A stretch of DNA of 64,000 nucleotides, taken from the NCBI GenBank assembly GCA_020248265.1, contig JADCHX010000001.1, positions 1 through 64,000 of the forward strand, given 5' to 3'. Below are positions 9,064 to 17,369 of this stretch, piece by piece; within the stretch, counting starts at the first letter, position 1; each line of letters starts with the position of its first letter. This DNA comes from Rhodocyclaceae bacterium. Lineage in GTDB: Bacteria; Pseudomonadota; Gammaproteobacteria; Burkholderiales; CAIKXV01. The notes beneath the pieces are model-generated. The model worked only from the letters and a program-made list of their open reading frames with translations, did no database searches and was not told where the DNA came from. The position numbers and the translations under genes were made by a program.

Positions 9064-10625
9064 TGGGGATCCGTGTGGTATTCACGATGCTGCTCTGCAT
9101 CTGGAGCATCGCAGCACCAGTACATGCGGCGGCAACCGCGAACATCACCCGCCTGCAACCCCTCGACTTCAAACCGTTCGAAACCGCACTCGCGCGCTTC
9201 ACGCCGCAAGCGGCCGCGGAGGTCGACGCAGTGTTGCGGCATGCGACGATCCCGCAGGTTCAGGCAGCCATGGCCTCTGGCGGCCTTTCCTCGGAAACGC
9301 TCACGCTGTACTTCCTGGACCGCGTTCGACGTCACGATGAAAGACTGCGCACTTACCTCGAGCTGAACCCGGCCGCGCTCGACGAAGCACGCGCCGCCGA
9401 TGCGCGGCGCAAGGCCGGCCGATCGCTCGGACCGCTCGACGGAATGCCGATCAGCCTGAAGGACAACATCGAGACCGCGCCACCGATGCACACGACCGCC
9501 GGCAGTGCGCTGCTGCTCGACCATGTTGCGAAGGCCGATGCACCACTGGTCGCACGGCTGCGCGCGCAAGGCGCGGTGATCCTCGGCAAGGCGAACCTTT
9601 CCGAGTTCGCGGGCGTCATCACGCTGGGATCGCGTATCGGCGGCAGCAGTGCGGTAGGCGGACAGACGATGAATCCGCACGGCGCGGCGATCACTGGCGG
9701 CTCCAGCAGCGGCTCGGCAGCGGGCACGGCGGCGCGGCTGGCGATGGCCAGCATCGGCACCGAGACCTCGGGCTCGCTGGTAGCGCCGTCCGCCTGGAAC
9801 AGCGTGGTCGGCATGAAGCCGGGCAGGGGGCTGGTGGACGGCACCGGCATCGTACCGCTGCTGTCGGCGAACGACATGCCGGGGCCGGTTTCGCGATCGG
9901 TGACCGATGCCGCCATCCTGCTCGATGCGGTCGCGCTGCAGCCCGCGCGTTTCGCGGCAGGCCTGCGCAAGGAGGCGCTGTCCGGCGTTTCCGTCGGCGT
10001 GCTGGAGCGCGACATTCTGGAAGGGCGCGGCAACGCCGTGCTGCTCGATCGCGCAAGGAAGGGTCTGGCGGCTGCGGGTGCCTTGCCGCGTGCGACCCTG
10101 CTGCCGCAGTCGCCGGCCTGGGCGGGCGGCGCACCGTTCGTGCAGTTGCTGGCATCCGGCATGCGGCTGGACATGATGGACTACGTGTCGAAACGGGGCG
10201 CCGGTGTCACGACGCTGGACGACCTGCTCGCCTGGTACCGCGCGATGCCGGACCGGCGCGCACCGTTCGGCATCGACATGATCGCCGCGCTGTCGAAGGT
10301 GCCCGCGCTCGACCGACCCGCGCACGAGGCACTCGTTCTCCGACTGCGGGGCGCTGCTGCAGCCATCCTGGATGCGACCTTCGAAAAGACCGGTGCACGC
10401 GTGCTGGTGAGCCTCGAGAACATGCACTCTACGCTGTACGCGACAGCGGGCTATCCCGCGATCACCGTGCCACTGGGGCTGCGAGAGGACAGCGGCACAC
10501 CGGCCGGCATCACCTTCATCGGCCGCCGCGGCGAGGACGGCGCAATGCTGTCGATGGCCTACGCATTCGAACAGGCGACGCGGCTGCGGGTCGAGCCGCC
10601 GCTGGATTACACTGTGCGCCCCTGA
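9063..10625 (+). CDS. Exported amidase-signature amidase
   Basis: 520 aa from the ATG at 9063; a GTG one codon earlier is also possible. The amidase-signature Ser-Ser-Lys triad is visible: Lys in SLKDN (about residue 140), the bridging Ser in TGGSSSGS, and the nucleophile in GTETSGS. Unlike most cytosolic amidases it has a hydrophobic leader (MGIRVVFTMLLC... ending APVHAAA), so it should act in the periplasm. It sits between a Bug receptor and an orotate phosphoribosyltransferase-like gene. Likely role: hydrolysis of an amide or ureido compound before uptake. Substrate unknown. Confidence 0.87.
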   Translation: MGIRVVFTMLLCIWSIAAPVHAAATANITRLQPLDFKPFETALARFTPQAAAEVDAVLRHATIPQVQAAMASGGLSSETLTLYFLDRVRRHDERLRTYLELNPAALDEARAADARRKAGRSLGPLDGMPISLKDNIETAPPMHTTAGSALLLDHVAKADAPLVARLRAQGAVILGKANLSEFAGVITLGSRIGGSSAVGGQTMNPHGAAITGGSSSGSAAGTAARLAMASIGTETSGSLVAPSAWNSVVGMKPGRGLVDGTGIVPLLSANDMPGPVSRSVTDAAILLDAVALQPARFAAGLRKEALSGVSVGVLERDILEGRGNAVLLDRARKGLAAAGALPRATLLPQSPAWAGGAPFVQLLASGMRLDMMDYVSKRGAGVTTLDDLLAWYRAMPDRRAPFGIDMIAALSKVPALDRPAHEALVLRLRGAAAAILDATFEKTGARVLVSLENMHSTLYATAGYPAITVPLGLREDSGTPAGITFIGRRGEDGAMLSMAYAFEQATRLRVEPPLDYTVRP

Positions 10626-10626
10626 T

Positions 10627-11361
10627 ATGCATGCCCAGCCCATGACCGACCCCGCGTCGCCGCCTCCGCCCGACACGCTGACCGTCGCCGCCGACACCGC
10701 CCAGGCCCTGCTCGCGCTGAAGGCGGTCCTGGTCTACGAGCGGCAGCCGTTCATCTACACCACCGGCTGGGCCAGCCCGGTGTACGTGGACTGCCGCCGC
10801 CTGATGTCGCATCCTGGCTATCGCCGCCTGCTGATGGACCATGCCGCCGGGCTGCTGCGTGCACGGCTGGGCTCGTCGATCGACGTGATCGCCGGCACCG
10901 AGACCGCCGGCATCCCGTTCGCCTCGTGGATCGCAGACCGGCTCGACCTTCCGATGGTCTATGTACGCAAGAAGTCGGTCGGCTGGGGATCGCATGCACA
11001 GATCGAGGGGGACCTGCCGGAGGGCGCACGCTGCCTGCTCGTGGACGACCTCACGACCGACGGTCGCTCCAAGATCGGCACGGCCCGCGCGTTGCGCCAG
11101 GCTGGCGCACGGCTGAGCGACATTTTCGTGATCTTCAACTACGACATCTATCCGCAGAGCCGGCAGGTGTATGAGGACAACGGCTTCACCATGCACGCGC
11201 TGGCCACCTGGAAGGACGTTTTCACCCAGACAAAGTCACTGAGCTACTTCACGCCGCAGCGCGCGAAGGAGATCAAGGATTTCCTTGCCGACCCGGTCGG
11301 CTGGTCCGCGCTGCATGGCGGCGCCGGCGTCGTACCCAGCGGCACGCCCGAACATGGATGA
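10627..11361 (+). CDS. Orotate phosphoribosyltransferase-like protein
   Basis: 244 aa, type I phosphoribosyltransferase. LLVDDLTTDGRSK is the PRPP-binding loop, and the flexible-hood segment VYVRKKSVGWGS corresponds to the Lys-rich loop of orotate phosphoribosyltransferase. YTTGWASPVYVD near residue 45 matches the OPRT N-terminal substrate loop. OPRT converts orotate and PRPP to OMP. Here it lies inside a catabolic operon between an amidase and an M20 hydrolase, not with pyrimidine biosynthesis genes, so it may be a paralogue salvaging orotate or a related heterocycle. The next gene starts 8 bp inside its 3' end. Confidence 0.82.
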   Translation: MHAQPMTDPASPPPPDTLTVAADTAQALLALKAVLVYERQPFIYTTGWASPVYVDCRRLMSHPGYRRLLMDHAAGLLRARLGSSIDVIAGTETAGIPFASWIADRLDLPMVYVRKKSVGWGSHAQIEGDLPEGARCLLVDDLTTDGRSKIGTARALRQAGARLSDIFVIFNYDIYPQSRQVYEDNGFTMHALATWKDVFTQTKSLSYFTPQRAKEIKDFLADPVGWSALHGGAGVVPSGTPEHG

Positions 11362-12625
11362 GGTGTGCGTAGATCGGCTCGACCCGTCCCTGAAGGCGAT
11401 CGCAGGCAAGCTGTTCGACCAGGTCCGGCAGGCCACCTACGACGGCGTCGGTGTCACGCGCGCGAGCTATGGCGAGGGCGAGAACCGCGCGATGGCGATC
11501 ATCGAGGCATTCGCGCGTGACGAAGGTCTCGCCTGCGAGCGCGACGCGGTGGACAACCGGATCATCCACGTGGCCGGTGAGCCCGCCGGTGCGCCGGTGC
11601 TGATCGGCTCGCACCTGGACTCGGTGCCGCAGGGCGGCAACTTCGACGGCCTCGCCGGCGTGGTGGCCGGGCTGCTGGTGCTGCTGCACTACAGCCGCCG
11701 CGGGCTGGTTCCGCCGCGGCCGATCCATGTGCTCGCGCTGCGCGGCGAGGAAAGCGCGTGGTACGGCAAGGCGTACATGGGCTCGCTCTCGCTCACCGGG
11801 CAGCTCACGGCTACCGACCTCGACCTGCAGCAGCGCGAGACCGGCCGCACGATGCGCGAGGATATGCAGGCGCTGGGCATCGACACTGCGCGCATCGAGG
11901 CGGGGGAGCGGCTGATCGATCCGGCCCAGGTCGCGGCCTACCTCGAGCTGCACATCGAGCAGGGGCCGACGATGGTCGCGCGCAAGTGGGCGGTGGCGCC
12001 GGTCACCGGCATCCGTGGCAACGTGCGGCACAACCGCATCCTGTGCAAGGGCGAGACCGGCCATTCCGGCGCGGTGCCGCGCTGGTTGCGCAAGGACGCA
12101 GTGCTGGCGGTGGCCGAACTGATGACCCGGCTCGACGAACACTGGCGCGTGTTGCAGCAGATGGGCATGGACATGGTGATGACCTGCGGCATGGTGTCCA
12201 CCGACCCGAAGAGCCACGCGGTATCGGTGATCCCGGGCGAGGTCGCGTTCAGCTTCGAGGTGCGCAGCCAGGACAACGACGTGCTCGAGCGCTTCCACAA
12301 GCTGATGATGGAAGAGTGCGAACGCATCGGCCGCTCGCGCGGGGTCGAGTTCCAGTTCGACCGGCGGCTCTACACCGCGCCAGCGACGATGGACCCGGAC
12401 TGGGTGGCCCGCCTGTCACGCGCCTGCGAGGCGGAGTCGATCGACATGGAACCGATGCCCAGCGGCGCAGGCCATGACGCAGCGGTGTTCGCCAACGCCG
12501 GGGTGTCGTGCGGCATGGTGTTCGTGCGCAACGACCGCGGCTCGCACAATCCACACGAGGCGATGGACCTGCAGGACTTCTTCAGCGGCGTCGAGGTGCT
12601 GCACCGGGCCATCGTGGCGGACTGA
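11354..12625 (+). CDS. M20-family N-carbamoyl amino acid/allantoate-type amidohydrolase
   Basis: 423 aa, dinuclear-metal peptidase-fold hydrolase. GSHLDSVPQGGNFDG carries the first ligands, RGEESAWYG the catalytic Glu pair, ELHIEQGP the lid-side His, and GHSG and SGAGHDA the later ligands, in the order typical of L-carbamoylase, beta-ureidopropionase and allantoate amidohydrolase. These enzymes hydrolyse ureido (carbamoyl) groups, releasing CO2 and ammonia. Its ATG lies within the end of the OPRT-like gene, so the two are co-translated. This supports a role in breakdown of a ring-opened pyrimidine or hydantoin. Confidence 0.87.
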   Translation: MDEVCVDRLDPSLKAIAGKLFDQVRQATYDGVGVTRASYGEGENRAMAIIEAFARDEGLACERDAVDNRIIHVAGEPAGAPVLIGSHLDSVPQGGNFDGLAGVVAGLLVLLHYSRRGLVPPRPIHVLALRGEESAWYGKAYMGSLSLTGQLTATDLDLQQRETGRTMREDMQALGIDTARIEAGERLIDPAQVAAYLELHIEQGPTMVARKWAVAPVTGIRGNVRHNRILCKGETGHSGAVPRWLRKDAVLAVAELMTRLDEHWRVLQQMGMDMVMTCGMVSTDPKSHAVSVIPGEVAFSFEVRSQDNDVLERFHKLMMEECERIGRSRGVEFQFDRRLYTAPATMDPDWVARLSRACEAESIDMEPMPSGAGHDAAVFANAGVSCGMVFVRNDRGSHNPHEAMDLQDFFSGVEVLHRAIVAD

Positions 12626-12652
12626 TCCGCTCGGCTCGCCGCGGCGCGGGGG

Positions 12653-13654
12653 TCACTCCGCCTTCGCGCCGGCGAGCTTCACCAGCTTCGCGTACTTCTC
12701 GACTTCCTGCCTGAAGAACGCGGGGAACTCGTCTGGGCCCAGGTTGCGCGGGTCGGCGCCATCGCGCGCCATCGCGGCCTTCACGTCGGCGGCCGCCTGC
12801 GCCTTGCGGATCTCCTCGTACAGGCGCGACACCACCGGCGCCGGCGTGCCGGTCGGCACGAAGAAGCCGTACCAGGCATCGGTCTCGAAGCCGGGGAACA
12901 TCGAGGCCATGGTCGGCACGTCGGGCAGGTTGGACGAACGCTGCGCCGTGCTCACCGCCAGCGGCCGCAGCCGGCCGGCCTTCAGGTGCGGCGTCGCGCC
13001 GACCGCACCGACAAAGCCCATGTCGACCTCGCCGCCGAGCAGGGCTGTGATCACCGCGCCGGCGCCCTTGTACGGGATGTGGGTGATCGATGACTTCGTG
13101 AGGTCGGCCAGCAGCACGCCCGACAGGTGGCTGGTGGTGCCGCTGCCGTTGGAGCCGAAGTTCAGTCCTCCGGGACGCTTCTTCGCCAGCGCGACCAGTT
13201 CCTTCACCGATTTCGCCGGCACCAGCGGATGCACCACCAGCACCAGTGGCACGGCCGCGACCAGCGCGACCGGCCGCAGGTCGGCGATCGCGTCGTAGTT
13301 GAGCTTAGGATAGAGGCTCACGTTCACCGCCATCGAGTTGGTGGTGAACATCACCGTGTAGCCGTCGGCCGGTGCCTTGGCGGTGATCTCGGCGCCGACG
13401 TTGCCGCCGGCCCCGGCACGGGTATCGACGACCACGGTGCGTCCGAGCTGCTCGGACAGCTTCTGCGCGAACAGGCGGCCGAGGATGTCGGCGCCGCCGC
13501 CGACGGCGAAAGGGACGACCAGGCGGATGGGCTTGGCGGGCCAGGCGGGGGCCTGGGCGGCAGCCGGCATCGGTCCCATGAGTACCACGGCGCCGGCAAG
13601 CGCTGCGGGGGCTGCAAGGGCGGCGATCCTGAGGCGGGAGACACGCGGGGTCAT
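12653..13654 (-). CDS. Bug/TctC-family periplasmic binding protein 4
   Basis: 333 aa. The start was placed at the ATG giving a normal signal peptide (MTPRVSRLRI... ending PMPAAAQ). The longer upstream frame runs into the divergent gene. Cleft motifs are VPFAVGGGAD, PADGYTVMF and HIPYKGAG. It converges with the M20 gene (27-bp gap) and diverges from the amidohydrolase across only 70 bp, so the latter two probably share a control region. Best guess: receptor for the substrate of the 13725-17366 enzymes. Confidence 0.92.
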   Translation of the reverse strand: MTPRVSRLRIAALAAPAALAGAVVLMGPMPAAAQAPAWPAKPIRLVVPFAVGGGADILGRLFAQKLSEQLGRTVVVDTRAGAGGNVGAEITAKAPADGYTVMFTTNSMAVNVSLYPKLNYDAIADLRPVALVAAVPLVLVVHPLVPAKSVKELVALAKKRPGGLNFGSNGSGTTSHLSGVLLADLTKSSITHIPYKGAGAVITALLGGEVDMGFVGAVGATPHLKAGRLRPLAVSTAQRSSNLPDVPTMASMFPGFETDAWYGFFVPTGTPAPVVSRLYEEIRKAQAAADVKAAMARDGADPRNLGPDEFPAFFRQEVEKYAKLVKLAGAKAE

Positions 13655-13724
13655 GGCTGGTCCTTCATCGTCGGGATCGGGCATATTAGGGCCATTCCCG
13701 AACGTGATCACAGGAAGTATCGCC

Positions 13725-15239
13725 ATGACCCCTTCCCGTAAACCGCTGCTCATCCGCGGCGCCCGTGTCCTCGACCTGGACGGTGAACTCGACAACCCGC
13801 CCGCCCGGGACATCCTGTGCGAAGGCGGCGCGATCACCGCGGTCGACACCGGCCTGGTCGCCCCCGCCGGCGCGGACGTGATAGAGGCGTCGGGCATGCT
13901 GGCCATCCCCGGCCTGGTCAACTCGCACTACCACTCGCATGACGTGCTGGCCAAGGGCATGTTCGAGGACCTCTCGCTCGAGCACTGGGGCGTGCTGGCC
14001 GGACCGCTCGGCTCGAAGCGCTCGCTGGCGGAGGTCCGTGCACGCACGCTGGCCGGGGCGCTGGAATGCCTGCACAACGGCATCACCACCGTGCAGGACA
14101 TGAACAGCGCCGCGCCGTTCTCCGACGCGGTGGTGGACACCATCGTCGATGCCTATGCCGAAGCGGGCATCCGGGTCATCCTGGGCATGACGGTGCGCGA
14201 CCAGTCGCAGCTCGACACCATCCCCTGGATCGACACGCTCGCGCCGGCCGAGCTGCACGGCATCATCGGCACCGCACGCGACGAGCCGGCTGCGCAGATG
14301 GCCTTCCTGGAAGCCGCGATGGAACGCATCGGCGACCGCGGCGGCATGCTGCGCTGGGCACTGGCACCGTCGGCACCGCAACGCTGCTCGCCGGGCCTGC
14401 TGGAAGCGGTGGCCGACCTGTCGCGCCGCCGCTCGCTGCCTGTCTATACCCATGTCTACGAGAGCCGCACCCAGCGCATCTTCGCGCACGAGCGGCTGCA
14501 GGCGCACGGCGGCTCGGCCGTCAGGCTGCTCGAGGACACCGGGCTGCTCGGCCCGCACGTCTCGCTCGCGCATGCGATCTGGCTGGAGCCCGACGAACTC
14601 GAGAAGGTCGCCAGCACCGGCACCAGCGTGGTGTTGAACATGCTGAGCAACCTGAAGCTCAAGAGCGGCGTGGCACCGATCCTCGAGTATCGCGAGCTCG
14701 GGGTGAACATCGCGCTCGGCTGCGACAACTGCAGCTGCAGCGACGTGCAAAGCATGCTGCAGGTGATGAAGCTGTTCTGCCTGCTGGTCGCAGTCAGTAC
14801 GCAGGAGCGTACCGGGGTCACCGCCGCCGAGGCACTGCGCGCAGGGACGCTCGGCGGCGCACGCAGCGCTGGCCTGGCCGGATCGATCGGCGCGGTCAAG
14901 CCCGGCCACCGCGCCGACCTGGTGCTGGTGGACCTGTCCGACCCGGCCTACCTGCCGTACAACAGCGCGATCCGGCAGCTCGTCTATGCCGACAGCGGCC
15001 GCTCGATCCGGCGGGTGGTCGTCGATGGCGAGGTGGTGGTGCAGGACGGACGCAGCACCCGCGTCGACGAGGCCGCGCTGCGCACGGAGATCGAAGGTCT
15101 GATGCCGTCGGTACGCGCCGACATCGACCGTCTCCAGGCTGGCTACGTTAAAGTACGGCCCTACATCGACGAGGTTAACAGGCGCGCATGGTCGATGCCG
15201 CTGCCGATCCATCGCCACGTCGGATTGCCGCGGCCCTGA
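13725..15239 (+). CDS. TrzA/AtzB/cytosine deaminase-type amidohydrolase
   Basis: 504 aa, mononuclear-metal amidohydrolase with a small beta-sandwich (residues 1-60 plus C-terminus) around a TIM barrel. Ligand motifs in order: NSHYHSHD (His68, His70), THVYES, SLAHAIWLEPDE and GCDN. This arrangement fits the branch that deaminates or dechlorinates s-triazines, cytosine, guanine or methylthioadenosine. AGGAAG precedes the chosen ATG. It is directly followed by a cyanuric-acid-hydrolase/barbiturase-family gene, the classic combination of ring deaminase followed by ring opener. Its exact ring substrate is not determinable. Confidence 0.85.
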   Translation: MTPSRKPLLIRGARVLDLDGELDNPPARDILCEGGAITAVDTGLVAPAGADVIEASGMLAIPGLVNSHYHSHDVLAKGMFEDLSLEHWGVLAGPLGSKRSLAEVRARTLAGALECLHNGITTVQDMNSAAPFSDAVVDTIVDAYAEAGIRVILGMTVRDQSQLDTIPWIDTLAPAELHGIIGTARDEPAAQMAFLEAAMERIGDRGGMLRWALAPSAPQRCSPGLLEAVADLSRRRSLPVYTHVYESRTQRIFAHERLQAHGGSAVRLLEDTGLLGPHVSLAHAIWLEPDELEKVASTGTSVVLNMLSNLKLKSGVAPILEYRELGVNIALGCDNCSCSDVQSMLQVMKLFCLLVAVSTQERTGVTAAEALRAGTLGGARSAGLAGSIGAVKPGHRADLVLVDLSDPAYLPYNSAIRQLVYADSGRSIRRVVVDGEVVVQDGRSTRVDEAALRTEIEGLMPSVRADIDRLQAGYVKVRPYIDEVNRRAWSMPLPIHRHVGLPRP

Positions 15240-15282
15240 ACCAGTCCTGCCTGCAGACCCTGCACGAACCGAAGAGAAGAAC

Positions 15283-16380
15283 GTGACCGCACATGTGATT
15301 GCCTACGACACCGCCAACCCCGGCGATGTCAGTGACTTCAGCCGCAACCTCGCCCGCTTCGAACCGGCGCGCATCCGCAAGCTCGCGCTGCTGGTGAAGA
15401 CCGAGGGCAACTCCGACGTCAACGACTTCTCGCGCGAATTCGCGCTGCTCAGCCTGACCGCCGCCATCGAGGCACATGGCGGCAAGGCACTGGCCGAGCG
15501 GTCGACCTTTCTGATCTCGACCGGCTGCGAAGGCGCGATGACGCCGTTCGGCTACCTGTTCGTCGACCTGGAAGACGCGGTTGGCGAACCCGCTGCTGCG
15601 CCGTCGGCGACGGCGGGGCAGGGCAGTGCGCTCGCCTTCGGCTGCGCACGCAGCCGCTCGCTGACGCCGGAGGAGATCGGCACCCCGGCGCATGCGGTGA
15701 TCGTCGCCGAAACGGTGGAAGCCGCGATGCGGGAGGCGGGCGTGAAGGCAGACGATGTGGCGCTCGTGATCGTGAAGACCCCGGTCACCAGCCACATCCC
15801 GGCCACGGCCGGGGCGGTGCGCAACACCCGGGTCACCTCAGCGCATTCCAAGGCGGTCGGCGCGCTCGGTGCCGGCCTGGCGCTGGGCGAAGTGCCGCGC
15901 GAGAAGATCGTGCAGGAGGCGTTCAACACCGACCATAGCCTGTACGCCAAACGGGCGATGGTGTTCTCCGGCGCCGAACTCGACTGCGTCGAGATCATGC
16001 TGCTCGCCAACCGGCCCGGCGCCGCCGGCGACCTCAGCGTGCACACCGGTTTCCTGCGCGACGTGCTAGATGCCAAGGGGCTGCGCGACATGTATACCGC
16101 GGCTGGCTGCACCTTCGATGCGGACGGGCAGGTCGCACATGCGGAGCGCGTGGTCGCCACCCTGATCAAGGCCGGTTCGGCGCCCGACGGCAAGGTGCGC
16201 GGCGTGCGCACCACGATGAAGAGCAGTCACCTCGACATGGACAAGCATGTGCGCGCCGCAATGAGCGGCATCATCGGATCGATCCTCGGCTCGACCCGGA
16301 CCTTCATCTCGGCCAACACGGTGCACCAGGCGCCGCCCGGTGGCGGGTTGTGCGCATGCATCGTGCGCAAGGCGTCCTGA
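15283..16380 (+). CDS. Ring-opening amidohydrolase (cyanuric acid hydrolase/barbiturase family)
   Basis: 365 aa starting at GTG, the family's normal size. These enzymes hydrolyse cyclic amides: cyanuric acid (AtzD/TrzD) or barbiturate. Three repeated units each supply a Lys/Ser pair, and all six are present: Lys39 (VKTEGN) with Ser79 (ISTG), Lys165 (IVKTP) with Ser229 (FSGAELD), Lys296 (IKAGSAPDG) with Ser343 (ISANT). VRGVRTTM and HQAPPGGG match the C-terminal active-site and metal loop. The residues after the three serines (STG, SGA, SAN) differ from the SGG/SAG I recall for AtzD, so the substrate may be neither known one. Confidence 0.88.
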   Translation: MTAHVIAYDTANPGDVSDFSRNLARFEPARIRKLALLVKTEGNSDVNDFSREFALLSLTAAIEAHGGKALAERSTFLISTGCEGAMTPFGYLFVDLEDAVGEPAAAPSATAGQGSALAFGCARSRSLTPEEIGTPAHAVIVAETVEAAMREAGVKADDVALVIVKTPVTSHIPATAGAVRNTRVTSAHSKAVGALGAGLALGEVPREKIVQEAFNTDHSLYAKRAMVFSGAELDCVEIMLLANRPGAAGDLSVHTGFLRDVLDAKGLRDMYTAAGCTFDADGQVAHAERVVATLIKAGSAPDGKVRGVRTTMKSSHLDMDKHVRAAMSGIIGSILGSTRTFISANTVHQAPPGGGLCACIVRKAS

Positions 16381-16382
16381 CC

Positions 16383-17366
16383 ATGGGCCAGTTGCGCATC
16401 CTCTCCGAAAAAGACGTGCGTTCGGTGCTCGACACGAGCACCGCTCTCGACCTCGCACGCCGCACCCTGATCGACCAGGCGGCGGGACACAGCCTGCTGT
16501 CCTCGCCGTCCGCGATGTCGCTTGACGCGCGGCCGGTCGGCGGGCCGAAGTTCAAGTTCAAGGCGGCCGCCGTCGGCTACCTGAACGCTTCCGGCATCCG
16601 CCTGCTGTCGCATCCCGGGCCCACCACGATGAGCACCAACTACTGCGCGGTGTACGACCACGCGGGCTACCAGCTCTCCGGTCTGGTTTCGGATCACTGG
16701 CTGAGCCGGCTGCGCACCGCTGCCTTCGGCGCGGTCTCGGCACAGGCGCTGGTGAACCCCGGGCCACTGGTCGTCGCGCTGTTCGGTACCGGCGGCATCG
16801 CGAGCGAGATCGTGCCGATGCTCGCGCAGGCGCTCGACGTGAAGGAACTTCGGGTTACCTCGCGCCAGATGAAGAACATGGAGGCGTTCATCGCCGCACA
16901 GGCGGGCGATGTCCAGGCAGCGATGCGCGCAGAACCCGATGGCCACAAGGCGGTCGAGGGCGCCGACCTGGTGGTCACGCTGACCGAGTCGCCGTCACCG
17001 CTCGTGTTCGGCGGGACGCTGAAGCCAGGTGCGGTCGTCTGCTCGATGGGCAGCTACAACGAGGTCGACTATCCGGTACTGGCCGAGGCCGAGCGCTTCA
17101 TCGTGGACGACATGGACTTCGCGGCCGAGATGGGCGATGGCGGCGCATGGATCGAGCAGGGTCACCTGACCCAATCGACGTTCCGGTCACGCGTCGACGC
17201 GCTCGCCTGCGAGGTGCTGTCGGGCACAAAGCCGGGCCGGAAGACGCCATCGGACCGGATCATCGCGCTGATCCAGGGCATGGCGATCGGCGATGTCGCC
17301 TTCGCCGCCCATGCGTTGCGCGAGGGCGAACGGCGCGGCCTGGGCAGGACCGTGCCGCTCGACTGA
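16383..17366 (+). CDS. Ornithine cyclodeaminase/mu-crystallin family protein
   Basis: 327 aa from the ATG two bases after the upstream stop. The N-terminal half carries a substrate-domain Lys in GGPKFKFK, the Rossmann turn is FGTGGIAS, and SMGSYNEVDYP precedes the C-terminal dimer strands. Members are NAD(P)-dependent cyclodeaminases, alanine dehydrogenases or ketimine reductases. Co-transcription with the ring-opening enzyme suggests action on an imine or amino acid arising late in heterocycle breakdown. It converges on the next Bug with a 3-bp gap. Confidence 0.88.
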   Translation: MGQLRILSEKDVRSVLDTSTALDLARRTLIDQAAGHSLLSSPSAMSLDARPVGGPKFKFKAAAVGYLNASGIRLLSHPGPTTMSTNYCAVYDHAGYQLSGLVSDHWLSRLRTAAFGAVSAQALVNPGPLVVALFGTGGIASEIVPMLAQALDVKELRVTSRQMKNMEAFIAAQAGDVQAAMRAEPDGHKAVEGADLVVTLTESPSPLVFGGTLKPGAVVCSMGSYNEVDYPVLAEAERFIVDDMDFAAEMGDGGAWIEQGHLTQSTFRSRVDALACEVLSGTKPGRKTPSDRIIALIQGMAIGDVAFAAHALREGERRGLGRTVPLD

Positions 17367-17369
17367 CCG

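Noticed and set aside
8553-10697. 714-codon open frame on the minus strand
   Set aside because: Antisense to Bug 3 and the exported amidase, both with clear motifs; Arg/His/Ala-rich composition of a high-GC shadow frame and no recognisable domain.
12653-13921. N-terminally extended form of Bug 4
   Set aside because: The extension runs through the divergent promoter into the amidohydrolase gene and would bury the signal peptide; the internal ATG at 13654 is far better.
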